64,000 nt of DNA from Pectobacterium betavasculorum (GCF_000749845.1 NZ_JQHM01000001.1:186001-250000), one strand, 5' to 3'. Shown: positions 18,099-29,056, numbered from the stretch's first letter. A program made the numbers and translations. Notes: generated from the letters alone by a model not told the origin.

Positions 18099-20003
18099 TT
18101 ACTCACTCTCGCTACCCGGCGGCGCAGGTGGCGCACTGGGTAAATCGGTATTGTTATCACCTAGCAGGATATGATCGAGTATCTGGCGGGTGATGGTGCC
18201 TACGGTCGGGCCTGCTCCACCGTTTTCCAGAATAATCGACATCGCTACTTTAGGATCCTTATACGGGGCAAACGCGACCATTAATTTATGGTCACGCAGA
18301 TGTTCTGCGATCTTGTGCGCATTATAGGTTTCGTTTTCTTTCAGGCCAAAGACCTGTGCCGTACCGGATTTTGCCGCAATTTTATACGGTGCATCCTCGA
18401 AACTTTTGCGGGCAGTGCCGTTAGGTCGGTTGGCGACACCATACATACCGTCTTTAGCCACTTCCCAATAGCCTGAGTGGATGTTACCAATTTGCAGATT
18501 CTCGGTCTGCTGGAAAGGCACAATCGTGCCATTTTCCCGCGAACTATAAAGCAGATGCGGTGTTTTGACCTTGCCGTCATTGATCAACGTGACCAGGGCT
18601 TTATTCATCTGGATAGGTGTTGCAGTCCAATAACCTTGGCCAATCCCGACCGGAATGGTATCCCCCTGATACCAGGGCTTTTTAAATCGTCCTAATTTCC
18701 ACTCGCGCGTTGGCATATTGCCTTTGCTTTCTTCTGAAATATCGATACCGGTTCTCTCGCCATAACCAAACTTGTTCATCCATTCGGAGAGACGATCGAT
18801 GCCCATGTCATAAGCGACCTGATAGAAGAAAGTATCCGCGGACTCTTCCAGAGATTTGGTGAGGTTAAGGCGACCGTGTCCCCATTTTTTCCAGTCACGG
18901 AAGCGCTTTTCGGAGCCCGGTAATTGCCACCAGCCGGGATCGAACAGGCTGGTGTTAGTGGTGATAACGCCTGCCGTCAGGGCGGAAACCGCGATATAAG
19001 GTTTAACAGTGGAAGCAGGAGGATAAATCCCTTGTGTTGCCCGGTTGATCAATGGACGATCGGGATCGCTTTGTAATTTTGCATAATTTTTGGTGGAAAT
19101 TCCGTCGACAAACAGGTTGGGGTCGTAACTGGGAGTGGAAACCATCGCCAGAATACCGCCATCGCGTGGATCGGTGACGATCACGGCGGCACGGCTACCT
19201 TCCAACAGTTTCTCAATGTAGATTTGCAGGCTCAGATCCAGCGTCAGATAAATATCGCGCCCAGCCTGCGGTGGCTGTTCATGAAGTTGGCGGATCACGC
19301 GGCCGCGGTTGTTAACTTCAACTTCCTCATAGCCGGGTTTGCCGTGAAGAAGATCTTCGTAATGGCGTTCAATACCCAGCTTACCGATGTCACGCGTGGC
19401 GGCGTAATCGGCGATTTTTTCTTCTTTGGTAAGCCGTTCTACGTCTTTATCGTTGATTTTTGAGACATAGCCCGTGACGTGCGTCAGCGCAGAACCGTAA
19501 GGATAATAGCGGCGTTGATAGCCTTTAACCTCAACGCCGGGAAAGCGGTATTGGTTGACGGCAAAACGAGCAACCTGGATCTCATCGAGTCCGGTTTTTA
19601 CCGGAATGGAGGTAAAGCGGCGTGAACGCTTGCGCTCTTTTTCGAAGTTTTCCAGATCGTCATCAGTCAAATTAACGATGGGGCGCAGCGCTTCCAGCGT
19701 ATCTTTAAGGTTGTCGACTTTGTCGGGCACCAGTTCTAATTGATAGATGGTGCGGTTCAACGCCAGCGGCGTGCCGTTGCGGTCGTAGATGATGCCGCGG
19801 CTGGGCGCGATAGGCACCAGCTTAATGCGGTTCTCATTGGAACGCGTGCGATAGTCATCAACACGCAAAATTTGCAGATGATAAAGATTAGCGACTAATA
19901 CACCGGAAAGCAGCAAAATGCCCAGAAATGCCACCAAAGCACGGCGCACGAACAAGGCAGACTCAGCCGTATAATCACGAAAGGGTTTACGTTCTACTTT
20001 CAT
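18099..20003 (-). CDS. mrdA: Peptidoglycan D,D-transpeptidase PBP2
   Basis: Class B penicillin-binding protein that cross-links peptidoglycan during cell elongation and is the target of mecillinam. The 634-residue product has one N-terminal membrane helix (about residues 22-44), a pedestal domain, and the transpeptidase domain with STVK (catalytic serine about residue 330), SAD (ESADTFF) and KSGTAQ motifs. Length and motifs match E. coli MrdA (633). It heads the mrdA-mrdB-rlpA group and follows rlmH. Confidence 0.96.
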   Translation of the reverse strand: MKVERKPFRDYTAESALFVRRALVAFLGILLLSGVLVANLYHLQILRVDDYRTRSNENRIKLVPIAPSRGIIYDRNGTPLALNRTIYQLELVPDKVDNLKDTLEALRPIVNLTDDDLENFEKERKRSRRFTSIPVKTGLDEIQVARFAVNQYRFPGVEVKGYQRRYYPYGSALTHVTGYVSKINDKDVERLTKEEKIADYAATRDIGKLGIERHYEDLLHGKPGYEEVEVNNRGRVIRQLHEQPPQAGRDIYLTLDLSLQIYIEKLLEGSRAAVIVTDPRDGGILAMVSTPSYDPNLFVDGISTKNYAKLQSDPDRPLINRATQGIYPPASTVKPYIAVSALTAGVITTNTSLFDPGWWQLPGSEKRFRDWKKWGHGRLNLTKSLEESADTFFYQVAYDMGIDRLSEWMNKFGYGERTGIDISEESKGNMPTREWKLGRFKKPWYQGDTIPVGIGQGYWTATPIQMNKALVTLINDGKVKTPHLLYSSRENGTIVPFQQTENLQIGNIHSGYWEVAKDGMYGVANRPNGTARKSFEDAPYKIAAKSGTAQVFGLKENETYNAHKIAEHLRDHKLMVAFAPYKDPKVAMSIILENGGAGPTVGTITRQILDHILLGDNNTDLPSAPPAPPGSESE

Positions 20004-20036
20004 CCAGTGTTATTTCACATGTTTCATCGTATCGCC

Positions 20037-20507
20037 TTACTCCCGGTGGTAAGGGTGATTAGTCGTAATGCTCCATGCACGATACAGGCTCTCTGCTACC
20101 AGTACACGAACCAACGGATGCGGCAGCGTTAATGGCGAGAGAGACCAGCTTTGCTCTGCTGCGGCTTTGCATTCCGGCGAAAGTCCTTCAGGCCCGCCAA
20201 TCAGCAGGCTGACATCGCGCCCATCCTGTTTCCAGCGTTCCAACTGTTGCGCCAAGTGCGGCGTCTCCCAGCGAGTCCCTGGAATATCCAGCGTAACAAT
20301 ACGGTTGCCTTTGCCTACCGCGGCCAGCATCTGTTCGCCTTCTCGCTCCAGAATGCGTTTGATATCGGCGTTTTTACCTCGCTTCCCTGCTGGAATTTCG
20401 AGTAATTCGAAAGGCATGTCCTTCGGGAAACGGCGCAGATAATCGGTGAAACCAGTCTGCACCCAGTCGGGCATTTTGGTGCCAACGGCGACCAGTTGCA
20501 GTTTCAT
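20037..20507 (-). CDS. rlmH: 23S rRNA pseudouridine1915 N3-methyltransferase
   Basis: SPOUT-family methyltransferase that methylates pseudouridine 1915 in helix 69 of 23S rRNA on assembled 70S ribosomes. From the ATG at 20507 the protein has 156 residues (E. coli 155), beginning [20 protein letters not shown]. The SAM-binding knot is visible as [12 protein letters not shown] and the C-terminal [10 protein letters not shown] is the family ending. A longer frame to 20564 overlaps rsfS and is not used. It begins one base after the rsfS stop. Confidence 0.96.
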   Translation of the reverse strand: MKLQLVAVGTKMPDWVQTGFTDYLRRFPKDMPFELLEIPAGKRGKNADIKRILEREGEQMLAAVGKGNRIVTLDIPGTRWETPHLAQQLERWKQDGRDVSLLIGGPEGLSPECKAAAEQSWSLSPLTLPHPLVRVLVAESLYRAWSITTNHPYHRE

Positions 20508-20508
20508 G

Positions 20509-20826
20509 CTAGCCCCACAGCTTTTCCAATTCATATAACTGGCGGCTTTCTTCTTGCATGACATGAACCATCACGTCACCTAAATCGACAACAACCCAAT
20601 CCGCAGCGCTTTCACCTTCGACACCGAGTGGAATAAGGCCCGCAGCGCGTGAAGATTGTACGACGTGATCGGCAATAGACGCGACATGACGCGTAGAGGT
20701 GCCGGTACAGATAACCATGTAATCGGTGATGCTGGATTTACCCTGGACGTTGAGTGCAACGATATCCTGGGCTTTTAAGTCATCAACCTTGTCAATAACG
20801 AAGTCTTGGAGTGCTTGACCTTGCAA
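20509..20826 (-). CDS. rsfS: Ribosomal silencing factor RsfS
   Basis: Binds ribosomal protein uL14 and blocks subunit joining when nutrients are scarce. The 105-residue product matches E. coli RsfS in length, with [30 protein letters not shown] and the [14 protein letters not shown] stretch. It is directly upstream of rlmH, making a small ribosome-maturation pair. In E. coli a phosphatase gene (phpB/cobC) lies between nadD and rsfS; here the 194-base gap holds no such gene. Confidence 0.95.
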   Translation of the reverse strand: MQGQALQDFVIDKVDDLKAQDIVALNVQGKSSITDYMVICTGTSTRHVASIADHVVQSSRAAGLIPLGVEGESAADWVVVDLGDVMVHVMQEESRQLYELEKLWG

Positions 20827-21020
20827 AGGTTCCCCCTCAATGGCGTTCTGTCAGTAACTGATGAACGCGTGTGGCGCTGAATTGTTTAGGAAAAACGTAA
20901 ATCACCGAGTAATTGCCGAGAATTTCCGCTTTTCCCGGTGATTGAAACCAGCCGCGGAGTATATCACGCACTTTTGCCGAGTGGTATAAAGCCCGAGGCT
21001 CATGGGCGGGAAAACCTGTG

Positions 21021-21710
21021 CTATCGGTACAGGCCGTGTTCGTTGATGTAATGCAGTACCGCAGGAGGTAATAAATCGTGGCAGTCCAGACCTTGCTGGC
21101 GCCGCTGACGAATTTCCGTTGCGGAAATAGTGACCAGTGGCGTGTCTGCCAAGAAGATCCGTCCATGTGGCTGCTGATGAAGATCGTCTGTCTTGTTGGT
21201 CAGATGATCGTTCAGCCACTGTTGTAATTCCTGTGTTTCCAGCGTTGAGCGATAGCCGGGGCGAGCACACACGAGTAAATGACAAACGCCGAGCAAATCT
21301 TGCCAGCGGTGCCAGTGGTGTAGCGTCAATAGCGAGTCCTGTCCGATGATAAAGCCCAGCGGCGCATCATGACCTTTTTCGGCCCGTAGCGCCTCCAGTG
21401 TCTCAATGGTGTAGGAGGGCGTTTGCCGTTGCAATTCACGATCGTCCACGGTAAAGAGCGTATCGCCTTCGACTGCCAGCTCAGCCATCTGGAAGCGCTG
21501 TCGGGAGCTGGCTTCGGGCTGCTGTCGGTGTGGTGGAACGTTATTGGGCATCAGGACAACCTGAGTCAGGCCCACGAGTTTTGCCAGCGCGGTTACCGGT
21601 TGAAGGTGACCGTAATGAATGGGATCGAACGTGCCGCCAAAAAAGGCGGTCAACGAAGGCGCAGCGGATGACCTATTCAGATGAATGCCTCCGGCAAGGC
21701 TTTGCCGCAC
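21021..21710 (-). CDS. nadD: Nicotinate-nucleotide adenylyltransferase
   Basis: Adenylates nicotinate mononucleotide to deamido-NAD in NAD synthesis. The nucleotidyltransferase motifs are [12 protein letters not shown] (HxGH-type) and [11 protein letters not shown]. From the ATG at 21710 there are 229 residues, about 16 more than E. coli; the extra N-terminus overlaps holA by 34 bases. The real start could be a CTG or TTG codon further in, closer to [12 protein letters not shown]. It sits directly after holA, as in E. coli. Confidence 0.92.
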   Translation of the reverse strand: MRQSLAGGIHLNRSSAAPSLTAFFGGTFDPIHYGHLQPVTALAKLVGLTQVVLMPNNVPPHRQQPEASSRQRFQMAELAVEGDTLFTVDDRELQRQTPSYTIETLEALRAEKGHDAPLGFIIGQDSLLTLHHWHRWQDLLGVCHLLVCARPGYRSTLETQELQQWLNDHLTNKTDDLHQQPHGRIFLADTPLVTISATEIRQRRQQGLDCHDLLPPAVLHYINEHGLYR

Positions 21711-22702
21711 AGCAGCAGAGCAAGTGATTCAAGTTCAGACCAAACAGACTGACCATAATCTTGCTTTAAGGTTATCTCCACCTGCGTTAGCAGACTTATG
21801 GCCTGCTGTAGCTGTTGAAGAGAGAGACGCTGTAATGCCTGAGTGAGCAGATCACGCCGGTTTTGCCATACTTTTTGCTGATCGAATAGCGTGCGCAGCG
21901 GCGTGTTTGACATGCGTCGTTTCAGTGTCAACAGTTGCAGCAGTTCACGTTGTAGCGTGCGCAGCAAAATGACAGGTTCGCAATCTTCCTGCTTTAGCTG
22001 CTGCAAAATGTGCCAGGCGCGTTTACTTTTGCCTGCCAGCAATGCATCCAGCCAATGAAACGGGGTGAAGTGAGCGGCATCATTTACCGCATTTTCTACG
22101 CGTGGCAGGGTCAGCTTGCCATCGGGATAAAGCAGTGCCAACCGCTCTAACGCCTGAGACAACGCCAGAAGGTTGCCTTCATAACAGTAGCAAATAAGCT
22201 GTGTCGCCTGTTCATCCAGCGTCAACTTCATGGCTTTGGCGCGCTGAGCAACCCAGCGGGGGAGCTGTGCCTGTTCCGGCGTCAGGCAATTGATGTAGAC
22301 GCTATCTTGTGCCAGCGCTTTAAACCAGGCACTGTTTTCCTGCGCTTTGGTCAGCTTGTGACCACGCAGAATCAGTAAAATATCGGGGTGCAATAATCCG
22401 GCGAGCTTGACCAGATTTTCGCTCATCGCCGCATTCGGGCCATTTTCCGGCAAGACCAGCAGGAGCGATTGGCGTGAAGCGAATAGGCTGAGCGCCTGAC
22501 AGGTGCCGAAAACCGCATCCCAGTCAGTATGGAGATCCAGAATGAAACTAAAATGTTCGCTGAATTCGTGCTGTTGAGCGACCCGCTTAATGTTGTCGAG
22601 GCTTTCCTGTAGCAAGAGCGGATCTGAACCAAAGACCAAATAACAACCGCGCAGCCCCTCATGGAGCTGCGCGGTGAGTTGTTCGGGATAAAGCCGAATC
22701 AT
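21677..22702 (-). CDS. holA: DNA polymerase III subunit delta
   Basis: Delta subunit of the clamp loader, which opens the beta sliding clamp. The 341-residue product (E. coli 343) starts [17 protein letters not shown] and has the clamp-binding element around [10 protein letters not shown], a RecA-like domain and a helical collar domain at the C-terminus. Its ATG overlaps the lptE stop by four bases, so the two are coupled, and its end overlaps nadD. Confidence 0.95.
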   Translation of the reverse strand: MIRLYPEQLTAQLHEGLRGCYLVFGSDPLLLQESLDNIKRVAQQHEFSEHFSFILDLHTDWDAVFGTCQALSLFASRQSLLLVLPENGPNAAMSENLVKLAGLLHPDILLILRGHKLTKAQENSAWFKALAQDSVYINCLTPEQAQLPRWVAQRAKAMKLTLDEQATQLICYCYEGNLLALSQALERLALLYPDGKLTLPRVENAVNDAAHFTPFHWLDALLAGKSKRAWHILQQLKQEDCEPVILLRTLQRELLQLLTLKRRMSNTPLRTLFDQQKVWQNRRDLLTQALQRLSLQQLQQAISLLTQVEITLKQDYGQSVWSELESLALLLCGKALPEAFI

Positions 22703-23253
22703 GAACGCTTGGTGGCCGTGGTTGAATCGGTGGGCTGCAACCGATTTTTGACTTCCTGACTACCGTTGACGGTCAGTAATTTACGTACCAACTGCTGTGC
22801 AGCTTGTTCACGCATTTCCTGACGGACGATGTCCTGTTCGGCATCTTTCGCCAGTGCAGCCAGCGGGTTATCAAAGAACGTGCGGAACACCGTCACGCTG
22901 AGCGGATAAATATCTTCACCCGGCATCAGCACCTGCGCCTGCAACGTCAGCACCATCTGGTACTCTGCTGTTTTACCGTCCTGAAAAATAGAGACGGTAT
23001 CGCGCGTTTCGCTTGAGCCCAGTACCCGCAGAGACGGGATATCCTGACGCGTCGCATCGTCAACGATTTTCACATCGCTGAGACGGAGCTGCTCACGTAC
23101 TGCGCGCGTTAGCGGGCCATAAGGATCGCTGCTGTCGAGCACCAGTGTTTGTAACTGCGCAGGCACTTGTGTCGTGCCGCGCAGATGAAAACCGCAGCCA
23201 GCGGTGATTAACACCGCCAGCCCCAGCAACAACGTGAATAGACGATGTCGCAC
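22699..23253 (-). CDS. lptE: LPS-assembly lipoprotein LptE
   Basis: Outer-membrane lipoprotein that plugs the LptD barrel and is needed for LPS delivery to the cell surface. The 184-residue product has a signal peptide ending in ITAGC, with the lipidated cysteine at residue 20, then [19 protein letters not shown], typical of the family. The C-terminal part is rich in Q, R and T. It lies 14 bases after leuS, so leuS-lptE-holA-nadD is likely one transcript. Confidence 0.95.
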   Translation of the reverse strand: MRHRLFTLLLGLAVLITAGCGFHLRGTTQVPAQLQTLVLDSSDPYGPLTRAVREQLRLSDVKIVDDATRQDIPSLRVLGSSETRDTVSIFQDGKTAEYQMVLTLQAQVLMPGEDIYPLSVTVFRTFFDNPLAALAKDAEQDIVRQEMREQAAQQLVRKLLTVNGSQEVKNRLQPTDSTTATKRS

Positions 23254-23267
23254 AGTTCCTCCTTGCC

Positions 23268-25850
23268 TTAACCCACAACCAGGTTAAGCAGTTTGCCAGG
23301 GACATAAATCACTTTACGAACCGTGACGCCGTCCAGATATTTCGCGACCAGCGGTTCCTGTGCAGCGCGTTCGCGAACCTGTTCTTCGCTGGCGTCAGCG
23401 GCAACGGTGATTTTACCACGTACTTTACCGTTAACCTGAACAACGACCAGCTTGGAATCTTCCACCATCGCGTTCTCATCTGCAATCGGCCACGGCGCAG
23501 TATCAACGTCACCTTCACCTTGCAGCGCCTGCCACAGCGTGAAGCAAACGTGCGGCGTGAACGGATAAAGCATACGAACGACGGCCAGCATGGTTTCCTG
23601 CGTCAGTGCGCGATCCTGATCGCTGTCCTGCGGCGCTTTTGCCAGCTTGTTCATCAGCTCCATGATGGCGGCAATCGCGGTGTTGAAGGTCTGGCGACGG
23701 CCGATATCATCGGTCACTTTAGCAATCGTTTTGTGCAGATCGCGGCGCAGTGATTTCTGATCTTCCGTCAGTGTAGCGATATCCAGAGCCGTTACCGCAC
23801 CTTTCTCGGTATGTTCGAAGGCTTGTCTCCAGACGCGTTTCAGGAAGCGGTTTGCGCCTTCTACGCCGGATTCCTGCCATTCCAGCGTCATTTCTGCCGG
23901 AGAAGCAAACATCATGAACAAACGGACGGTATCCGCACCGTATTTCTCTACCATGACCTGCGGGTCGATGCCGTTGTTTTTAGACTTCGACATTTTACTC
24001 ATGCCCGCGTAGACCACGTCACGGCCTTCGTTATCGACGGCTTTGACGATGCGTCCTTTCTCATCACGCTCAACAGTCACATCGGTCGGAGACACCCAGA
24101 TGCGCTCGCCGTTATTACCCAGATAGTAGAAGGCATCAGCCAGCACCATGCCCTGACACAGCAGGCGTTTGGCGGGTTCATCAGAGGTCACCAGACCGGC
24201 ATCGCGCATCAGTTTGTGGAAGAAGCGGAAATACATCAGGTGCATGATGGCGTGTTCGATACCGCCAACGTATTGGTCAACGGGCAGCCAGTAGTTGGCG
24301 GCAGCCGGATCCAGCATTCCCTGATCGTACTGCGGGCAGGTGTAACGCGCGTAGTACCAGGAAGATTCCATAAAGGTGTCGAACGTGTCGGTTTCACGCA
24401 GCGCTGGCTGACCGTTAACGGTTGTCTTCGCCCATTCTGGGTTAGATTTCAGCGGGCTGGTGATGCCATCCATCACGACATCTTCCGGCAGAATTACTGG
24501 CAACTGATCTTCAGGCGTTGGGATGACGGTACCGTCTTCCAGCGTCACCATTGGAATTGGCGCGCCCCAGTAGCGCTGGCGGGATACACCCCAGTCGCGC
24601 AGGCGATAGTTGACTTTACGCTCGCCAATGCCTTTTTCTACCAGCTTATCGGCAATGGCATTGAATCCAGCCTCGAAATCCAGTCCATCAAATTCACCGG
24701 AGTTGAACAGGCTGCCTTTTTCTGTCATCGCCTGAGCGGACAGGTCGGGCTCGCTGCCATCGGCATTCAAAATAACTGGCTTGATGGACAGATCATATTT
24801 GGTGGCGAATTCCCAGTCGCGCTGGTCATGGCCCGGAACGGCCATGACGGCGCCCGTGCCGTATTCCATCAGAACAAAGTTGGCAACCCAGATAGCGACT
24901 TTTTCACCGTTCAATGGGTGAATGGCGTATAGGCCGGTCGCCATGCCTTTTTTCTCCATCGTTGCCATATCGGCTTCAGCGACTTTGGTATTACGGCACT
25001 CTGCAATGAAATCAGCCAGCGCTGAATTCGTTGCGGCAGCCTGCGCTGCAAGAGGATGGCCTGCGGCAACAGCTACGTAGGTCACGCCCATGAACGTATC
25101 TGGGCGTGTGGTGTAAACACTCAGTTTCTCTTCACTGTCTGCCACGTCAAAGGTGATTTCCACACCTTCGGAACGGCCGATCCAGTTACGCTGCATGGTT
25201 TTGACCTGCTCAGGCCAGCTTTCCAGCGTATCCAAATCATTCAGCAATTGGTCTGCGTAAGCGGTGATTTTAATAAACCACTGCGGAATCTCTTTGCGCT
25301 CAACCTTGGTATCGCAGCGCCAGCAGCAGCCGTCGATAACCTGTTCGTTCGCCAGCACGGTCTGGTCGTTCGGACACCAGTTAACGGCGGAGGTTTTTTT
25401 ATAAACCAGACCTTTTTCGTACAGCTTGGTGAAGAACCACTGTTCCCAACGGTAGTAGTCGGGTTTACAGGTCGCGACTTCACGATCCCAGTCATAGCCA
25501 AAGCCCAGCAGTTTGAGCTGATTTTTCATGTAATCGATGTTGGCGTATGTCCAAGGGGCTGGCGCGGTGTTGTTTTTGACCGCTGCGCTTTCAGCGGGCA
25601 GGCCAAACGCATCCCAACCGATCGGTTGTAGAACGTTTTTCCCCAGCATGCGCTGATAGCGGGAAATCACGTCGCCGATGGTGTAGTTACGGACGTGACC
25701 CATATGTAGTCGGCCAGAAGGGTAGGGCAGCATGGAAAGGCAATAGTATTTTTCCTTGCCGGGCTGTTCGGTGACTTTAAATGTCTGCTTCTCTTGCCAG
25801 TGAAGCTGGACGTCCGCTTCTATCTCTTCTGGGCGGTATTGCTCTTGCAT
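23268..25850 (-). CDS. leuS: Leucyl-tRNA synthetase
   Basis: Class I synthetase that charges tRNA-Leu, with an editing domain that clears mischarged isoleucine, valine and norvaline. The 860-residue product equals the E. coli length. Visible are the HIGH-type motif PSGRLHMGH near residue 45, the CP1 editing domain (about 225-415) with its threonine-rich segment, KMSKSKNNG near 620, and a C-terminal anticodon-binding domain ending in KLLNLVVG. It starts the long leftward leuS-lptE-holA-nadD group. A tRNA-Leu(UAG) gene lies in this window near 39.1 kb. Confidence 0.98.
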   Translation of the reverse strand: MQEQYRPEEIEADVQLHWQEKQTFKVTEQPGKEKYYCLSMLPYPSGRLHMGHVRNYTIGDVISRYQRMLGKNVLQPIGWDAFGLPAESAAVKNNTAPAPWTYANIDYMKNQLKLLGFGYDWDREVATCKPDYYRWEQWFFTKLYEKGLVYKKTSAVNWCPNDQTVLANEQVIDGCCWRCDTKVERKEIPQWFIKITAYADQLLNDLDTLESWPEQVKTMQRNWIGRSEGVEITFDVADSEEKLSVYTTRPDTFMGVTYVAVAAGHPLAAQAAATNSALADFIAECRNTKVAEADMATMEKKGMATGLYAIHPLNGEKVAIWVANFVLMEYGTGAVMAVPGHDQRDWEFATKYDLSIKPVILNADGSEPDLSAQAMTEKGSLFNSGEFDGLDFEAGFNAIADKLVEKGIGERKVNYRLRDWGVSRQRYWGAPIPMVTLEDGTVIPTPEDQLPVILPEDVVMDGITSPLKSNPEWAKTTVNGQPALRETDTFDTFMESSWYYARYTCPQYDQGMLDPAAANYWLPVDQYVGGIEHAIMHLMYFRFFHKLMRDAGLVTSDEPAKRLLCQGMVLADAFYYLGNNGERIWVSPTDVTVERDEKGRIVKAVDNEGRDVVYAGMSKMSKSKNNGIDPQVMVEKYGADTVRLFMMFASPAEMTLEWQESGVEGANRFLKRVWRQAFEHTEKGAVTALDIATLTEDQKSLRRDLHKTIAKVTDDIGRRQTFNTAIAAIMELMNKLAKAPQDSDQDRALTQETMLAVVRMLYPFTPHVCFTLWQALQGEGDVDTAPWPIADENAMVEDSKLVVVQVNGKVRGKITVAADASEEQVRERAAQEPLVAKYLDGVTVRKVIYVPGKLLNLVVG

Positions 25851-26159
25851 GGCTGCCAGGGGTCCTGTTTAGTGAAGAATCGCTACGTGAGTAGCCTCTT
25901 CTGATTCATAACAAAAGATCCGCATAGCATAGCCGTAAGCGGCGCGGGCAACAACACCCAGCGCCCGACTGAGGAATATTTCTGATCTGTAAACAATATA
26001 CTGCGAGGGATTGCGCAAATTGGCGACAATTCCTCAGACAGGTAGAAAAAATAATCTAAAATAGAGAGAGATAGGCAACGTATCGGTTTTTGGCCAGATA
26101 TACCAGACGTTGAATATTCGTTCTTTATCACCTTTCAACCCGCTTATTCAGGAGGAAGC
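25851..26159. other. Intergenic region between leuS and ybeL
   Basis: About 309 bases between the divergent leuS and ybeL genes. It must hold both promoters, but I could not pick one clear -35/-10 pair. No gene, repeat or RNA was recognised. Confidence 0.4.
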
Positions 26160-26642
26160 ATGAATAAACTAGCCCGCTATTACCGCGAGTTAATGGCTTC
26201 AGTAACGGCTCGGCTGAACAACGGGGAACGCGATCTCGACAGTCTGGTGCTGAGCGCCCGTAAAACGTTGCAGGACAGTTCGGAGCTGACGCAGAAAGAA
26301 ATAGAACAGGTAATTCAAGCTGTTCAGCGCGATCTGGAGGAATTTGGTCGTAGCTATAGTGAAAGCCAGGATGAATTTACCGACAGCGTTTTTATGCGAG
26401 TGATCAAGGAAAGTTTGTGGCAGGAGTTGGCGGATATTACGGATAAAACGCAGTTGGAGTGGCGTGAGATCTTCAAAGATGTGAATCATCACGGGGTGTA
26501 CCACAGTGGTGAAGTCGTGGGACTAGGTAATCTGGTCTGCGAAAACTGCCATCACCATATCGCGTTCTACACGCCGGAAGTTTTGCCACTTTGCCCAAAA
26601 TGCTCACATGACCTGTTCCACCGCCAGCCGTTTCAGCCGTAG
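26160..26642 (+). CDS. ybeL: YbeL (DUF1451) zinc-ribbon protein
   Basis: A 160-residue cytoplasmic protein of the DUF1451 family, function unknown. The first two thirds look helical and acidic. The end carries a zinc ribbon with the pairs CENCHHH and CPKCSHD. The start MNKLARYYRELMASVTARL is the family N-terminus, preceded by AGGAGGAA. It is divergent from leuS and converges on gltL, as in E. coli. Confidence 0.92.
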   Translation: MNKLARYYRELMASVTARLNNGERDLDSLVLSARKTLQDSSELTQKEIEQVIQAVQRDLEEFGRSYSESQDEFTDSVFMRVIKESLWQELADITDKTQLEWREIFKDVNHHGVYHSGEVVGLGNLVCENCHHHIAFYTPEVLPLCPKCSHDLFHRQPFQP

Positions 26643-26662
26643 GGCTGTTGGCGCGGTAAATA

Positions 26663-26682
26663 AGCGTGCCTTGCGGCACGCT
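26663..26682. terminator. Stem-loop between ybeL and gltL
   Basis: AGCGTGCC pairs with GGCACGCT around TTGC, between two converging genes. On the minus strand it is followed by TTATTT, so it may end the gltIJKL transcript; support for ybeL is weaker. Confidence 0.5.
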
Positions 26683-26693
26683 GTATCTGATGA

Positions 26694-27419
26694 TTAGTGC
26701 AGGATTTTCGCCAGAAAGTCTTTGGCGCGCTCGGACTGTGGATTATTGAAGAAATCATCCTTGCGGGTGTCCTCAACGATTTTTCCCTCATCCATAAAGA
26801 TCACGCGGTGTGCCACTTTACGGGCAAAGCCCATTTCATGGGTGACGACCATCATGGTCATGCCTTCCTGCGCCAATTCAACCATAACGTCCAACACTTC
26901 GTTGATCATCTCTGGGTCGAGCGCAGATGTCGGTTCGTCAAATAACATCGCGATAGGATCCATACACAACGCACGAGCAATGGCGACACGCTGTTGCTGA
27001 CCGCCGGAGAGTTGTCCTGGATACTTGTTGGCGTGCGCCGCTAGCCCAACGCGTTCCAACAGTTTCTGCGCTTTGGTTTTCGCTTCCTCACGTTTACGTT
27101 TTAGTACTTTTACCTGCGCCAGAGTCAGGTTTTCGATAATCGACAGATGCGGGAACAGTTCAAAGTGCTGGAACACCATTCCCACTTTGGAACGCAACTG
27201 AGCCAGATTGGTCTTTTTATCATTAACGGCAATGCCATTAACGGTAATTTCACCTTTTTGAATCGGTTCCAAGCCATTTACGGTTTTTATCAGGGTTGAT
27301 TTACCAGAACCAGAAGGCCCGCAGACGACTACGACTTCACCTTTTTTTACTTCTGTGGAGCAGTCGGCTAGCACCTGAAATTGGCCGTACCATTTAGAAA
27401 CATTTTTCAGGGAAATCAT
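26694..27419 (-). CDS. gltL: Glutamate/aspartate ABC transporter ATP-binding protein
   Basis: ATPase of the GltIJKL importer. The 241-residue product (E. coli 241) has Walker [10 protein letters not shown], the Q-loop, the ABC signature [15 protein letters not shown] and Walker [13 protein letters not shown], then the switch histidine VVTHEMG. The ATG at 27419 overlaps the gltK stop (TGATG), so translation is coupled; a TTG one codon earlier is less likely. It is the last gene of the operon. Confidence 0.96.
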   Translation of the reverse strand: MISLKNVSKWYGQFQVLADCSTEVKKGEVVVVCGPSGSGKSTLIKTVNGLEPIQKGEITVNGIAVNDKKTNLAQLRSKVGMVFQHFELFPHLSIIENLTLAQVKVLKRKREEAKTKAQKLLERVGLAAHANKYPGQLSGGQQQRVAIARALCMDPIAMLFDEPTSALDPEMINEVLDVMVELAQEGMTMMVVTHEMGFARKVAHRVIFMDEGKIVEDTRKDDFFNNPQSERAKDFLAKILH

Positions 27420-28093
27420 CAAACCGTCCTTTTTTTCAGGTAACTGACCAGCATTGAGGCAGTAATGCTGAAGAGAAAATAAATGAATCCAGCAAACAGG
27501 ATCATTTCAACTTGTGTTCCGTCACGCTCACCGATGGTTGAGGCGGTACGGAAGAAATCAGCGAGGCTAAGTACGTAAACCAGTGAGGTATCCTGAAACA
27601 GAACAATCCCTTGCGTCAGCAACAGTGGCACCATGGCGCGGAATGCCTGCGGCAGAATGACCAGCTTCATGGATTGCCAGTGTGTCATCCCTAATGCTAA
27701 CGCTGCGGAGGATTGACCGCGCGATACGCTGAGGATACCCGCACGAATGATTTCTGAGTAATAGGCTGCCTCGAACAGCGAGAAGGCTACCATAGCTGAA
27801 ATCAGTCGAATATCGGTTTTCGGCGATAGCCCAAGCACATTTTGTAATAAGCTAGGAACCACCAGATAGAACCACAGCAGAACCATAACGAGCGGAACGG
27901 AACGGAATAAGTTCACATAAAGTTTGGCGAACCAGCTAATCGCTTTTATCGGTGACAGACGCATCACTGCCAGAATCGTGCCCCATATAATCCCGAATAC
28001 TACCGCTGTCAGTGTAATTTTGAGTGTGACTACCATCCCCTGAATCAGGTACGGCATGCTTGGCCCAATTGAGCTCCAGTCAAATTCATACAT
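27419..28093 (-). CDS. gltK: Glutamate/aspartate ABC transporter permease GltK
   Basis: One of the two membrane subunits of the GltIJKL importer. The 224-residue product (E. coli 224) begins [20 protein letters not shown], has about five membrane helices and the permease EAA loop near [20 protein letters not shown], which docks on GltL. It lies three bases after gltJ and overlaps gltL by one base. Confidence 0.96.
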   Translation of the reverse strand: MYEFDWSSIGPSMPYLIQGMVVTLKITLTAVVFGIIWGTILAVMRLSPIKAISWFAKLYVNLFRSVPLVMVLLWFYLVVPSLLQNVLGLSPKTDIRLISAMVAFSLFEAAYYSEIIRAGILSVSRGQSSAALALGMTHWQSMKLVILPQAFRAMVPLLLTQGIVLFQDTSLVYVLSLADFFRTASTIGERDGTQVEMILFAGFIYFLFSITASMLVSYLKKRTV

Positions 28094-28096
28094 GAT

Positions 28097-28837
28097 TTAT
28101 TTGCTCCCCATATTGCCCGGCAAACGGGTTTTTCGCTCAACGACCTGCATGATCAACATAATGATGGCGTTGATGCCAACGTATGCCAGCGTGATGGCGG
28201 TAAAGGATTCATAGGCGTGGGCTGAATAGTCCAGTAGTTTCCCAGCCTGTGCTGCCATATCAACCAGACCAATTGTGGAAGCGATAGCCGAGTTTTTTAC
28301 CAGATTCAGCATCTCTGACGTCAATGGTGGAACGATCACACGATACGCATTAGGCAGTAACACATAGCGGTAGGTTTGTGGCAACGTCAGGCCCATCGCT
28401 AGCCCAGCGGCTTTCTGTCCACGTGGTAACGACTGAATTCCTGCTCGCACCTGTTCACAAACGCGTGCTGCGGTAAAGAGCCCCAGACAAATCATTGATG
28501 ACAGGAAGAACTGAATATTGGGGTCTAACTCCGCTTTAAACCACATGCCGATGTTAACGGGAAGAAGCTCAGGAACCACCAGATACCAGGTAAAGAACTG
28601 GACAATCAGTGGGACGTTGCGAAATAGCTCAACGTAGCAGGTACCAATGCTCGCAAGAAAGCGGTTCGGGACGGTACGTAAGATTCCAAATAAAGAACCA
28701 ATGAGAAAGGCGATAATCCAGGCACAGATAGATAATGTGACGGTGACTTGCAGACCGGACAAAATCCACCCGAGGTAGGTTGTGTTGCCGAAGGGGGCGG
28801 CTTGTAGAAATATGCCCCAGTTCCAATCTATTGACAT
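28097..28837 (-). CDS. gltJ: Glutamate/aspartate ABC transporter permease GltJ
   Basis: Second membrane subunit of the importer. The 246-residue product (E. coli 246) begins MSIDWNWGIFLQAAPFGNTT. Several membrane helices follow, with the EAA loop near GLTLPQTYRYVLLPNAYRVI. It is separated from gltI by 219 bases holding a stem-loop and a probable SroC RNA, which lets the binding protein be made in excess over the membrane subunits. Confidence 0.96.
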   Translation of the reverse strand: MSIDWNWGIFLQAAPFGNTTYLGWILSGLQVTVTLSICAWIIAFLIGSLFGILRTVPNRFLASIGTCYVELFRNVPLIVQFFTWYLVVPELLPVNIGMWFKAELDPNIQFFLSSMICLGLFTAARVCEQVRAGIQSLPRGQKAAGLAMGLTLPQTYRYVLLPNAYRVIVPPLTSEMLNLVKNSAIASTIGLVDMAAQAGKLLDYSAHAYESFTAITLAYVGINAIIMLIMQVVERKTRLPGNMGSK

Positions 28838-28850
28838 AACAAACTCCGGT

Positions 28851-28875
28851 AAAAAAAGGGTAGCGAAGCTACCCT
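28851..28875 (-). terminator. Rho-independent terminator before gltJ
   Basis: On the minus strand GGGTAGC-TTC-GCTACCC is followed by eight T residues. It would end most gltI transcripts and forms the 3' end of the proposed SroC. Confidence 0.85.
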
Positions 28876-29030
28876 GAAGATTGATGAGCGGCCATATTCC
28901 CGTTCAGTTTCAAACTACAGGCGTAGTATTTATTTCCTGTTTATCGAAATTTCTCGGGGTAACATGTGATGAGGAACGACCATCACATGCCTGTCTGTCC
29001 TGCCACGAATCAGCAATCAGAGGGCAGAAT
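28851..29030 (-). ncRNA. sroC: Probable SroC small RNA from the gltI-gltJ spacer
   Basis: In E. coli and Salmonella SroC is cut from the gltI transcript, ends at a terminator just before gltJ, and acts as a sponge for the GcvB small RNA. Here the spacer has the same layout: a stem-loop soon after the gltI stop (GGGCAGG...CTGCCC) and a strong terminator 14 bases before the gltJ start. The ends are approximate and identity rests on position and structure rather than alignment. Confidence 0.5.
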
Positions 29031-29056
29031 GCTCCTGCCCTTATTCTCATTATTAA

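Noticed and set aside
20837-21166. 109-codon frame where E. coli has phpB
   Set aside because: It overlaps nadD in another frame and shows none of the histidine-phosphatase motifs.
23811-24932. 373-codon open frame on the plus strand
   Set aside because: It is exactly antisense to leuS, rich in residues expected from reverse-complement coding sequence, and has no family motif.
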